From the NCBI GenBank assembly GCA_028275205.1, contig JAPWVB010000024.1:1-14865 (forward strand): a DNA stretch of 14,865 nt, given 5' to 3'. This stretch comes from Candidatus Acetothermia bacterium. Lineage in GTDB: Bacteria; Bipolaricaulota; Bipolaricaulia; RBG-16-55-9; DRXL01. Shown here piece by piece: positions 1 to 7,012 of the stretch (positions within the stretch are counted from its first letter, which is position 1; the number at the start of each line of letters is the position of its first letter). The translations under genes were made by a program, and so were the position numbers. The notes under the pieces were generated by a model, which made no database searches, was not told the DNA's origin, and saw only the letters and a program-made list of their open reading frames with translations.

Positions 1-1
1 C

Positions 2-691
2 GTGCGCAAGGGCTTCGCCTATGCGTTCGATTGGGATACGTATATCACCGAAGCGTTAGAAGGCGACTCCGTCCAAGCCAAGACGATCATGATCAAAGAG
101 GTCTTCGGCTATAACCCCGACGTGCCCTATTACTCTCTCGATCTCGAGAAGGCGACGGAGCACTTCAAGCGGGCTTGGGGCGGACAACTCTGGGAGAAGG
201 GGTTTAAGCTCTTCATGCCTCACGTCCCCGGTGGCAGCCGCGTTGCCCTCGATATTCTCAAGGCAAACTTGGAGAAGATCAACCCCAAGTTCAAGCTCGA
301 GGCCCTCGAATTCCAAGGGACGCAGATCACCCAAGACTTCAATAACGATAAGATCCCGTTCGACAGCAGCGGCTGGTGCCAGGACTATCACGACCCACAC
401 AACTGGGCCTACCCGCTGTTGGGAAGCACCGGGTATTTTGGGCGCTTCTTAGATATTGAGCCCAATCTCCAAAAAAAGCTCGACGATCTCATTCTGCAAG
501 CCCGGCGCGAGCTCGATCCCGAAAAGCGCAAAGCGCTCTACTATCAGATCGAGCAGCTCAATTACGATCACGCGCTGCTCATCCCCATCGAGCAGGGGGT
601 CTTTAAGAGATTCACGCGCAGCTGGGTCAAGGGGTTCTTCTGGAACATGGCCTACGTCGGCACGTACTATTGGTACCTATGGAAGGAATAG
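2..691 (+). CDS. ABC transporter substrate-binding protein, family 5 (peptide/nickel type), C-terminal part
   Basis: The reading frame is open at the left edge, so the gene's start lies outside the window; the GTG at base 2 is just an internal Val codon. The first residues (VRKGFAYAFDWDTY) match the 'VRqAfnyAiDrd' segment found in the middle of family 5 solute-binding proteins. Later parts (the stretch ending in W-C-Q-D-Y-H-D-P near residue 127, the EKRKALYYQIEQL helix near 178-190, and the aromatic-rich end) also fit this family. Such proteins capture oligopeptides, dipeptides, nickel or sugars outside the membrane and hand them to a DppBC-type permease pair. Two permease genes follow directly, 8 bases downstream, supporting one operon. 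About 230 residues are present, roughly the last 40% of a typical protein. The substrate cannot be read from this fragment. Confidence 0.9.
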   Translation: MRKGFAYAFDWDTYITEALEGDSVQAKTIMIKEVFGYNPDVPYYSLDLEKATEHFKRAWGGQLWEKGFKLFMPHVPGGSRVALDILKANLEKINPKFKLEALEFQGTQITQDFNNDKIPFDSSGWCQDYHDPHNWAYPLLGSTGYFGRFLDIEPNLQKKLDDLILQARRELDPEKRKALYYQIEQLNYDHALLIPIEQGVFKRFTRSWVKGFFWNMAYVGTYYWYLWKE

Positions 692-699
692 CCAAATAA

Positions 700-1755
700 A
701 TGCTCGGGTTTATCATTCGGCGGCTGCTCTTTCTGCCCTTCTTGTGGTTCGCTATCACGCTCTTGACGTTTTTGCTCTTGGAACCCCTGGGGCCCTACCA
801 ACGCGTGGCGCTCTTTATCAACGTCAACCCCGAACAAGCCTTCGGGGGCAAGCTCACCAAAGAGCAACTGCAGAGACTTATCGAAAAGTACGGGCTTGAT
901 CGACCGGCCATCGAACAATATATTCGATGGATTCGCCAAGTCTTTCAGGGCAATTTCGGCTGGTCCAAGGTCGCGCAAAAGCCCGTCTTCGAGGCGATCC
1001 GCGAGCGCTTGCCCGCGACGTTCGAGCTTGGGCTCTACGCCGTGCTCCCCGTCGTACTGATTGCTATCTGGCTTGGGGTGCTCTCCGCCGTCCATCACAA
1101 CAAGCCGCTCGACCATACCCTGCGCTTCTTCTCCATCACCGGGTACTCGCTGCCCACGTTCGTCTTCGGGATCTTCGTCTTGATGTTCTTTTACGGAATA
1201 CTGGGATGGTTCCCGCCGGGACGACTGAGCTTCTGGGCCGAACGCATCGTCTACGATGCGACTCAGTTTACGCGCTACACCGGGCTGAATACTATAGATG
1301 CGATTCTCAATAACCGCTGGGACATCTTCTGGGATGCGCTGCGCCATCTGATTCTACCTGTGCTGACGCTCTCGTATCTCAGTTGGGCCGGGCTGCAAAG
1401 AGTCACGCGCTCAAGTATGCTCGAAACTCTCCGACAAGACTACATCACCACAGCGCGCGCCAAGGGCCTCACCGAGCGCGTCGTCATCCTCAAGCACGGC
1501 TTGCGCAACGCCATGATCCCCGTGACGACCATCGCCGTGCCTACGGTCATCGGGCTGATGCTCTCCGGGGTCGTGATCACCGAGACCGTCTTTAACTATA
1601 AGGGTCTTGGGCTGCTCTCCGTAGACGCGACGCTGCAATTTGATGTCCCCATGGTACTGGGGTTCACGCTGATCGGGACGTCGCTCATCGTCTTAACGAA
1701 TCTGTTAGTAGACATTCTGTACGTCTTCATTGACCCGCGGGTGCGCTACGATTAG
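700..1755 (+). CDS. ABC transporter permease, DppB/OppB type
   Basis: This is a 351-residue inner-membrane subunit of a peptide-type importer. Residues 1-28 form the first membrane helix with the family-typical 'MLGFIIRRLL' start. A soluble loop with the 'LTKEQLQRLIEKYGLDRP' segment (residues 52-69) follows, then further hydrophobic segments near 107-130, 143-170, 214-232, 272-294 and 317-343. The cytoplasmic EAA loop that contacts the ATPase is visible at about 247-275 (DYITTARAKG, then LRNAMIP). The protein ends in IDPRVRYD, the usual DppB end. A purine-rich GGAAGGAA lies upstream of the ATG. It sits 8 bases after the binding protein and 2 bases before the second permease. The family is certain; dipeptide, oligopeptide or other substrate is not. 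No ATPase gene follows, so the ATP-binding subunits lie elsewhere or upstream. Confidence 0.95.
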   Translation: MLGFIIRRLLFLPFLWFAITLLTFLLLEPLGPYQRVALFINVNPEQAFGGKLTKEQLQRLIEKYGLDRPAIEQYIRWIRQVFQGNFGWSKVAQKPVFEAIRERLPATFELGLYAVLPVVLIAIWLGVLSAVHHNKPLDHTLRFFSITGYSLPTFVFGIFVLMFFYGILGWFPPGRLSFWAERIVYDATQFTRYTGLNTIDAILNNRWDIFWDALRHLILPVLTLSYLSWAGLQRVTRSSMLETLRQDYITTARAKGLTERVVILKHGLRNAMIPVTTIAVPTVIGLMLSGVVITETVFNYKGLGLLSVDATLQFDVPMVLGFTLIGTSLIVLTNLLVDILYVFIDPRVRYD

Positions 1756-1757
1756 CT

Positions 1758-2747
1758 ATGCTCAAGCGATTGCTCAAGAACCCCTTGTCGCTGACGGGGA
1801 TTGTGCTGTTAGTGCTCTTCTTCTTTATGGCGCTCGCGGCGCCGTGGCTGGCTCCGCCGGCCAAGCCCTGCCCGTCGTTCGTCTACTATATCGTCCCCGA
1901 TTGGCTGCTGCGCCCGTTTATGAAGGAGCTGCCCTGTGAGCCCTTCCGAATCCCGCGCGACGGCTTCCGGGCCACTCCCTTGCCCCCAGATCCACAAGCA
2001 TGGACGACGTTCCCACCGAGACTGAAGGACGAGTCCGGCCGCATGCTCCATCCCCTGGGGACGACCGAGAATCGCTACGACATTTGGTACGGCTTGGTCT
2101 GGGGGACGCGCACCGCGCTCATCGCGGGGATTTTGATCGTCGGGTGCACGCTGCTCATCGGGATCATTCTTGGGGCGATCTCGGGGTATTTTGGGGGCTG
2201 GGTGGACTCGGTCTTGATGCGCGGGGTGGACTTCGTCTTGGCTCTGCCGACGTTCTTGATGACGTTAGTGATTCTCTCGATCTGGGGGCGCGGGCTCGAT
2301 AAGATCGTCTTAGTAGATATTCTCTTTGGGTGGGCGGGCTACGCGCGCTTCGTGCGCGGGATTATTCTGTCAGTACGCGAGCGGGAGTTCGTCGCCGGGG
2401 CGAAAGCGCTCGGGGCGAGCCATTGGCATATAATATTTCGGCACGTCCTGCCCAACTCGATCTATCCCGTCTTGATCTTGGCGTCGCTGGATATTGGCTC
2501 GATCGTGCTGGGGCTGTCGGGGCTGAGCTTTCTGGGCTTGGGCCAAGGTGAAGATTACGCCGACTGGGGCCAGATGATCGCGTTTGCGCGCAACAGAATC
2601 GTCGGGGTCGCCGGCGGCGACGTGATGCAGTATTGGTACACCTGGGTCTTTCCGGGGATGACCATCACGCTCTTTGTGCTGGCGTGGAATCTCCTCGGCG
2701 ACGCCGTGCGAGATATCTTAGACCCGCGGCTGCGCGGGATGCGGTGA
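1758..2747 (+). CDS. ABC transporter permease, DppC/OppC type
   Basis: This 329-residue protein is the partner of the DppB-type permease. Helix 1 is at residues 10-32. The HPLGTTENRYDIWYGLVWGTR segment (98-118) matches the family motif 'HPLGTDelGRDvlSRliyGaR', followed by a membrane core. The EAA loop is at about 210-237 (REFVAGAKALGAS, then LPNSIYP), and the end is LDPRLRG. The start is 2 bases after the upstream stop with no clear ribosome site, so translation is probably coupled. The loop between helix 1 and the HPLG motif is long (about 65 residues) and contains two cysteines, C38 and C60, on the predicted outer side. The next gene points the opposite way and its stop codon is only 13 bases beyond this stop; no terminator hairpin is visible in that gap. 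Confidence 0.94.
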   Translation: MLKRLLKNPLSLTGIVLLVLFFFMALAAPWLAPPAKPCPSFVYYIVPDWLLRPFMKELPCEPFRIPRDGFRATPLPPDPQAWTTFPPRLKDESGRMLHPLGTTENRYDIWYGLVWGTRTALIAGILIVGCTLLIGIILGAISGYFGGWVDSVLMRGVDFVLALPTFLMTLVILSIWGRGLDKIVLVDILFGWAGYARFVRGIILSVREREFVAGAKALGASHWHIIFRHVLPNSIYPVLILASLDIGSIVLGLSGLSFLGLGQGEDYADWGQMIAFARNRIVGVAGGDVMQYWYTWVFPGMTITLFVLAWNLLGDAVRDILDPRLRGMR

Positions 2748-2760
2748 GCATGACCGAGCT

Positions 2761-3480
2761 TTAGGGCACTTCAAGAACTGTGCTCAGGGTCAGCTCCGTC
2801 GAGCTTGCTTGATAGGCTGCCCGGCCCTCTCCTTGGAGTTTACTGGAACCCGACTGCTCCACCCTCACTGTGTAGACCCACTCATACGACTGGTCCTTCG
2901 CAAGCCGCAGGATCATGAACTCCAAGTCTTCAGGGGAGCTGAGCTCATAGGGAAGGATCTCTCGCCAATAGACATATTCGAGGTCGCGCTTGGCGGTCAC
3001 TCGGAGGGTGATCTGCACCGTCTCGCCCACGTGAAGAGTTCTATTGGGGAGGATGCGCTCGACTCGCACGAGCTCATCCTCGACGTGCTCGACGCGGAAC
3101 TCCGGAGGCGGCGGCGCCAAGACGGCGATCTCCGTGCGCGCTGTGGCGCTCTGCCCAGATCTGTCATAGACGGTCAGCTCGATGATGTATCGTCCCGGTT
3201 CGCTAAACGTCCTCTCCACGCGAAAGCCCGTGGCTTCATACTCTGTGCCGAACTTCCAGTGGACGAGCACGATCCCGCGGTCATCCCTCGACTCCGAAGC
3301 ATCAAACGTCACGGTCAGCGGAGCTACCCCGGTGCGCTCCCCTTGACAGAGCGGGCACTCCAGGGTGATCACAGCGACGGGGGGCTGATCGGGCTTCTCT
3401 CCAATGGGGATGGGCTGCGTGCATCCCGCAAGCATCCCCAGCGCAAGTATGAGCCCTCCTCCATAGCGCAAGCGCCTCAT
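2761..3480 (-). CDS. PKD-domain lipoprotein
   Basis: A 239-residue exported lipoprotein. The chosen start at 3480 gives a classic signal: positively charged MRRLRYGGG, a hydrophobic stretch, then the lipobox L-A-G-C with Cys20 as the lipidated residue. An AAGGAG lies 9-10 bases before this ATG, and the frame's longer start at 3597 would put a cytoplasmic-looking leader in front of the signal. Residues about 33-122 form a PKD/Ig-like domain: PPVAVI, then GVAPLTVTFDASES, then a FSEPGRYIIELTVYDRSG strand pair. A C-P-L-C pair (C42, C45) is inserted in its first loop. A proline stretch (PPPP, 123-126) leads to a second beta-rich domain of about 110 residues that I do not recognise. PKD domains usually mediate binding at the cell surface; the ligand is unknown. 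The gene is convergent with the ABC operon and divergent from the HU-like gene. Confidence 0.85.
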   Translation of the reverse strand: MRRLRYGGGLILALGMLAGCTQPIPIGEKPDQPPVAVITLECPLCQGERTGVAPLTVTFDASESRDDRGIVLVHWKFGTEYEATGFRVERTFSEPGRYIIELTVYDRSGQSATARTEIAVLAPPPPEFRVEHVEDELVRVERILPNRTLHVGETVQITLRVTAKRDLEYVYWREILPYELSSPEDLEFMILRLAKDQSYEWVYTVRVEQSGSSKLQGEGRAAYQASSTELTLSTVLEVP

Positions 3481-3493
3481 GATCTCACTCTCC

Positions 3494-3528
3494 TTGGCCC
3501 TCACCCCGCAGGGCGGGGTGAGGGCCAA
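3494..3528. repeat. Perfect 16-bp inverted repeat (hairpin) upstream of the lipoprotein gene
   Basis: TTGGCCCTCACCCCGC at 3494-3509 is followed by AGG and then its exact reverse complement at 3513-3528. The 16-bp GC-rich stem has only a three-base loop and would be very stable in RNA or as a DNA cruciform. It lies in the leader of the lipoprotein gene and its base touches the AAGGAG ribosome site (3490-3495 on the minus strand), so it could mask translation. It could also be a REP-like repeat, since GGTGAGGG-type palindromes are often dispersed, or an insertion remnant. There is no T-run next to it on either strand, so it is not a standard terminator. Confidence 0.85.
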
Positions 3529-3583
3529 CTCTGAAAGTACCGGAAAGTCTTGTCGTATGGCATCCCAGGGTGCCGCGCACGCT

Positions 3584-3597
3584 GTGACGTTGGTCAC
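3584..3597. promoter_or_regulatory. Short palindrome, possible operator between lipoprotein and HU-like genes
   Basis: GTGAC at 3584-3588, four bases, then GTCAC at 3594-3597 plus the preceding G. The element sits in the divergent intergenic region, 26 bases before the -35 box of the HU-like gene, a position suited to a regulator site for either gene. The arms are only five bases long, so chance is a serious alternative. Confidence 0.25.
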
Positions 3598-3622
3598 CTT
3601 GGGGAAGTGCGCGCGGGTGAGT

Positions 3623-3651
3623 TTGACAGGCCCTCATGGGTCGGCTACACT
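3623..3651 (+). promoter_or_regulatory. Sigma-70-type promoter for the HU-like gene
   Basis: A perfect -35 box TTGACA (3623-3628) and a -10 box TACACT (3646-3651) are separated by exactly 17 bases. Transcription would start near 3658, giving a leader of about 20 bases with the ribosome site GGAGGGG at 3668-3674. This promoter overlaps the upstream ATG at 3636, which helps to decide the true start of the gene. Confidence 0.75.
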
Positions 3652-3677
3652 ACACTCAAAATCTTGCGGAGGGGACC

Positions 3678-4022
3678 ATGCGCAAGATGGACTTAGTAGT
3701 TCAGGTATCGCAGCGGACGGGGGTGCCCAAGGAGACGGTCTTAAAGTCGCTCAATGGGGCGTTGGCGGTGATCGCGGAGGCGCTGGCGCGTGGGGAGGAT
3801 GTGAGGCTGAAGGGCTTTGGGACGTTTGGGGTGCGGCCACGGCGCTCCACGCGGCGCAGCCACGTGCTGACCCACCAGATCTTCTCCATCCCCAGCAAGG
3901 CCACGCCGCGGTTCTATCCGGGAAAGCTTCTGCGAGCTCGTGTGGCGGAGCAGCTCACGGTGGTCCAGCTGCCCAGCGGTCGCCTCACCATCCGCCCCAG
4001 AAATCTTCTAGAGTCTCCGTAA
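3678..4022 (+). CDS. HU/IHF-family DNA-binding protein with divergent arm and C-terminal tail
   Basis: The 114-residue product has the HU fold: an N-terminal helical part (MRKMDLVVQVSQRTGVPKET, then LNGALAVIAEALARGEDV), the hallmark RLKGFGTFGVRPR at 43-55, and the SIPSKATPRFYPGKLLRARV segment at 70-89. HU proteins dimerise and bend DNA to organise the nucleoid. In typical HU the beta arm carries 'GRNPxTG' with the intercalating proline; here that stretch reads RSHVLTHQ (60-67) and lacks it. About 25 extra residues follow the normal end. The start at 3678 is preferred because GGAGGGG precedes it and the longer start at 3636 lies inside the promoter. The last 15 bases overlap the end of pafA on the other strand. 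It may be a specialised HU paralogue rather than the housekeeping copy. Confidence 0.85.
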   Translation: MRKMDLVVQVSQRTGVPKETVLKSLNGALAVIAEALARGEDVRLKGFGTFGVRPRRSTRRSHVLTHQIFSIPSKATPRFYPGKLLRARVAEQLTVVQLPSGRLTIRPRNLLESP

Positions 4023-5462
4023 GAATTGCTCGGCTTCGTCTTTGTAGGAGTGGAATGGATCAGCAAGAACTAGGGTGCGCTTGGGCTCGACGAAGATCCC
4101 GTCCCACTCGATCATATATTCGCCGACGGTGCGCTCACGCAACGCGCGCACGATCAGCGCCCGCCCATACGCGCGGGTATCGCGCGGGGCCTCCTCCATC
4201 GCTCGCTCGATCTCGCGATCGCTCACGAGCCTGCGCCGCGACTCCATCGCATAGTAGAGCCCATGCTCCGGGTCAATATTGTGATACTCTAAGTCTAAGC
4301 TATAGAGCGCTTCATCCTGCCAGGTGAGCCCTTCTGTGTCCTTGAAGAGTTGGATCATGGAGAGCTTGGCTACCCAATCGAGCCGGTCTGCCAGACTGTA
4401 CGGGTCGCGCTCCAGGGCATCGAGGGTCTCTTCCCACTCGTGGAGGATCTCATCGGTTTCGTGGTCGCGCCCGGCAAAGTGCTTCTGCGCCGCGTGCAGA
4501 TAGAGACGCTGCAGGTCAATAGCGGAGATCGTCGAGCCGTCTTCGCGCCGCACGAGCCACCGGTGGGTGGGATCGCGCGAGATCTCCTTCAGCGCGCGCA
4601 ACGGCGCGGCCAGCTCCACCCCCGCGGGCACCGCGTGCTCCTCAAGTAAGTCTAACACTAAGATCGTCGTGCCCACCTTGAGGAACGTCGCGTACTCCGA
4701 AGGGTTGGCCTCGCCAAAGAGCAAGTGCAGCCGCGGACTGCGCGACAGCTCGTACATTTGGTCCCACTTGGGGTTGATCAGAGCGCGGCTGAAGCGCACC
4801 CGCCCCGAGACCGTGTGCAAGATATGATCCGCGCGCTGGGAGAGCTGGAAATCCACGGTGGGATCGGGCTCGACCCCGTAGGCCGAGTCCACAAAGACGG
4901 TGTCGGCCGGATGACGTGTGCTGAGCTTCGTCTGCCAACTGGTCGTGAGGCGATGGCCCCCAACTCGCCCGGCCCCCGCGAAGATCTGGCGCGTCACCAG
5001 GAACGGGACCAACTTATCGAGGGCATGGCGCCAGGAGAGCGACTCCGGATCGACTGAGTAATTCTCATGGCACCCGAAGGTATGCCCCGCAAAGTGGTCC
5101 ACGCTGTTATTATAGAAGCTGACTTTGTCGTAGAGGCGCAGCTCGCGCAATACTCTCAGAATGAGTCTCTGCCCCGCGCGCTCGTAGGCGATCAGATCCC
5201 GCAGCGACCGGCACTCCGGGGTCGCGTATTCCAAGTGCGACCCCACGGCGTCAATATAGAGCCGACCCCCATTAATTAAGAACCCTCCGGCTTCGGCGGG
5301 CTCGAAGTACATATCGCGGGTATGCAGATCGAGCAGGCCCCAGCGCTTGTCGCGGAAGACCGCGTCTTTGACACGCTCTACAACTTCTTCGTAAGGGCCC
5401 AGCCTCGGATCGCGCACGAGACACCCAAACTCCGTCTCCAGCCCGACCACTCGATGCTCCAT
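4008..5462 (-). CDS. pafA: Pup--protein ligase PafA (divergent)
   Basis: A 484-residue member of the glutamine-synthetase-like PafA/Dop family, expected to phosphorylate the C-terminal Glu of Pup and join it to a target lysine. Seen directly: the metal-site start VVGLETEFG with Glu9; NGGRLYID with Asp71, matching the family's catalytic Asp; GSHLEYATPEC (74-84); NNSVDHFAGHTFGCHENY (118-135); QLSQRADHI (206-214); FLKVGTT (260-266). The end, KRTLVLADPF, then a helix to RRL, matches actinobacterial PafA and decides ligase against Dop, which is encoded separately upstream. Unlike its relatives it has about 29 extra residues at 170-203 and reads INPKWDQMYELSRSP (229-243) where the family has 'NTRDEPHAD'. 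It is last in the operon, 37 bases after prcA, with AAGGAG before its ATG. The fold and assignment are firm; normal ligase activity is inferred. Confidence 0.9.
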   Translation of the reverse strand: MEHRVVGLETEFGCLVRDPRLGPYEEVVERVKDAVFRDKRWGLLDLHTRDMYFEPAEAGGFLINGGRLYIDAVGSHLEYATPECRSLRDLIAYERAGQRLILRVLRELRLYDKVSFYNNSVDHFAGHTFGCHENYSVDPESLSWRHALDKLVPFLVTRQIFAGAGRVGGHRLTTSWQTKLSTRHPADTVFVDSAYGVEPDPTVDFQLSQRADHILHTVSGRVRFSRALINPKWDQMYELSRSPRLHLLFGEANPSEYATFLKVGTTILVLDLLEEHAVPAGVELAAPLRALKEISRDPTHRWLVRREDGSTISAIDLQRLYLHAAQKHFAGRDHETDEILHEWEETLDALERDPYSLADRLDWVAKLSMIQLFKDTEGLTWQDEALYSLDLEYHNIDPEHGLYYAMESRRRLVSDREIERAMEEAPRDTRAYGRALIVRALRERTVGEYMIEWDGIFVEPKRTLVLADPFHSYKDEAEQFLRRL

Positions 5463-5499
5463 CGTTCACGCTCCTTGCGAGACCCTCTACATTAGCGGA

Positions 5500-6246
5500 T
5501 CAGAGCGCGCTTGGCAAGAACGGCTTGATCTCTTGTTCTCGTAAGAATCGAAAGCGCCGGTCGCGCCGCGACTCCCGTTCCAGCAGAGCCGCTTCCACTA
5601 CGCCCTCCTGAAGAGCTTCCGCAAGCACGGCGCGCCACTGGGGCTCCTTGATCTCCAAGGCCTCGCAGCGGCCCACAGCCCAGGTTTCCAGAGCCTTCTC
5701 GAACGCTGCCTCCCGCGTGGGGAGCTTCTGAGAGAATTCTTGGAGCACGCGCTCCATGGCCGCGCGCGCCCCCTCAGTCCCCGCGGCAACCCCAAAGCGA
5801 TACCCCAGCGAGAACTCCCCATCATAGTTGAGCATATAGAAGAGATCCTTCTCAGGGGAGTCACCCAGCTGCGCAAACAGCCCCCGCACCACCAAGGGCA
5901 ACCGCAATGGATCGCTGAAGCTGCGCTTCATGGCCGGGCTGAGGGCTACCCCCACGACCCGCTGGATCGAGACGTCTTGCGGGCTGCGCGCAAACCCCTC
6001 GGCGTGAGCGAAGTCCACCGCAAGCTGCCGAAGAGTCTCTAAATCAGACTGATTTCCCAGCCCCGCAAACGCCAAGCGGTCATAGATCTCAAAGATCTTC
6101 TGCTGCTGCGCGCGCCGCACCGTCACCAGCAGAACCCCCTCGCGACACGAGAGCCCCACGACGGGGCTCCCCTCGCGCAGCCGATCCTCGACATAGTCGG
6201 CCTTCTGCCTGAGCGTCTGCTGCCAATCGTAAGGGGTAAACGCCAT
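5500..6246 (-). CDS. prcA: Proteasome alpha subunit PrcA
   Basis: A 248-residue alpha-type 20S core subunit. Seven copies would form each outer ring, which gates entry and docks the ATPase. Residues 28-62 (PVVGLSCREGVLLVTVRRAQQQKIFEIYDRLAFAG) align with the mycobacterial alpha subunit's 'SVVALAYAGGVLFVAEN..SLQKISELYDRVGFAAAG', and the following LETLRQLAVDFAHAEGF fits as well. There is no 'GTT' active threonine, as expected for an alpha subunit. The C-terminal part is charged (RESRRDRRFRFLREQEIKPF). It starts 4 bases after the prcB stop, with GAGAG as a weak ribosome site inside the end of prcB, consistent with equal expression of both subunits. It is close in length to the family norm of about 240-250. 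Confidence 0.93.
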   Translation of the reverse strand: MAFTPYDWQQTLRQKADYVEDRLREGSPVVGLSCREGVLLVTVRRAQQQKIFEIYDRLAFAGLGNQSDLETLRQLAVDFAHAEGFARSPQDVSIQRVVGVALSPAMKRSFSDPLRLPLVVRGLFAQLGDSPEKDLFYMLNYDGEFSLGYRFGVAAGTEGARAAMERVLQEFSQKLPTREAAFEKALETWAVGRCEALEIKEPQWRAVLAEALQEGVVEAALLERESRRDRRFRFLREQEIKPFLPSAL

Positions 6247-6250
6247 ACGC

Positions 6251-7009
6251 TCACTCTCTCACGAGCGCCCTCTGAAGGGCGCGCAAGGTCTCTTCGGGGA
6301 TGTCCGTAACGCCGTCAGCCGTGACCGTCTTGGCCAAGGGCAGATGGGGCCGAAGCCCCCCTGTTGCTGTATCTAACGAAGCCGCGATCTCCAGCAGCAA
6401 GAGCGCCTCTGCGAGGGCATCTTCGAGTTTCATCTTATGGAAGGGGCCCTTGGTGCGCACGATATATTCGAAAGCGCCGCGGATGCGTTCGGCGCCTGAG
6501 CCCGCTGCCCCAAACTCGCGGCTCTCGAAGCGCGCCCCCATCACGTCGTAGAAGAAGATGCGTCCTTCGTTCTTCTCCCTATCGAAGGCGCTGACGATGG
6601 GAAGAAAGCCTCCGATGCCTTGAAGCGCCCCAGGCAGGGCACGGCTGAGCACCCGCGAGACTTCTGAGAGCTTCCCTTCGAGACTCAGCTCTTGGAGCTG
6701 GCTGCGCGCGTAATATTTGAACGAATGCTGAAGGAAGCGCACAGCCTCAAAGGCTGCTGCATACGAGCCCGCAATGGCAATGAGCGTCTCGTCGTCGAGC
6801 TTTAAGATCTTTTCGGCCTCCTCGGAGAAGATCGCGTTGCCCGCGGTGGCGCGCCGGTCGGCCACGTTGAGAACGCCCTTATGAAACTTTACGGCGATGA
6901 CCGTCGTGCCCTCGACAGCGTGCGCGGGGCTAGGCGGCACGCCCGCTTCCCACGGAGGGAAGCGCAGGCCATGAGCCTCTAAGAGCTGGGCGAAGTTCCC
7001 GTAGCTCAT
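6251..7009 (-). CDS. prcB: Proteasome beta subunit PrcB (catalytic)
   Basis: A 252-residue beta-type 20S subunit, the threonine protease of the core. A propeptide of 34 residues is predicted to be cut at Gly34-Thr35 (HAVEG/TTVIAVKF). The catalytic set is intact: Thr35 (Thr1 of the mature form), Asp51 in NVADRRATAGN (Asp17), and Lys67 in EEAEKILKL (Lys33). IAGSYAAAFEAVRFL (73-87 region), FYDVMGARFESREFGAAGSGA and the closing helix region also match bacterial beta subunits. Its ribosome site GGAGA lies within the last Gly and Glu codons of pup, and the ATG is 3 bases after the pup stop, so translation is probably coupled. It would assemble with PrcA as an alpha7-beta7-beta7-alpha7 barrel. Confidence 0.96.
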   Translation of the reverse strand: MSYGNFAQLLEAHGLRFPPWEAGVPPSPAHAVEGTTVIAVKFHKGVLNVADRRATAGNAIFSEEAEKILKLDDETLIAIAGSYAAAFEAVRFLQHSFKYYARSQLQELSLEGKLSEVSRVLSRALPGALQGIGGFLPIVSAFDREKNEGRIFFYDVMGARFESREFGAAGSGAERIRGAFEYIVRTKGPFHKMKLEDALAEALLLLEIAASLDTATGGLRPHLPLAKTVTADGVTDIPEETLRALQRALVRE

Positions 7010-7012
7010 GCT

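Noticed and set aside
2809..3534. 241-codon plus-strand frame opposite the PKD lipoprotein
   Set aside because: The minus-strand product has a lipobox, a PKD domain and a ribosome site; the plus-strand translation has no recognisable domain.
3481..3597. Longer start of the lipoprotein at 3597
   Set aside because: It would place 39 non-hydrophobic residues before the signal peptide and run through the 16-bp hairpin; the ATG at 3480 has AAGGAG and a normal lipobox distance.
3636..3677. Upstream ATG as the start of the HU-like gene
   Set aside because: It lies within the spacer of the TTGACA/TACACT promoter, so it would not be transcribed; the ATG at 3678 has GGAGGGG in front and gives the normal HU N terminus.
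3479..4327. 282-codon plus-strand open frame spanning the HU-like gene and the pafA end
   Set aside because: It is out of frame with the HU gene, its translation is low-complexity and rich in Ala, Arg and Gly, and it covers a real promoter and two recognised genes.
4008..5462. Reading this gene as a second Dop or as a glutamate-cysteine ligase
   Set aside because: It lacks the Dop loop WDYxxExPLRDARG and has the PafA-type end; its HENY, LSQRA and KVGTT motifs belong to PafA/Dop rather than to other ligases of the fold.
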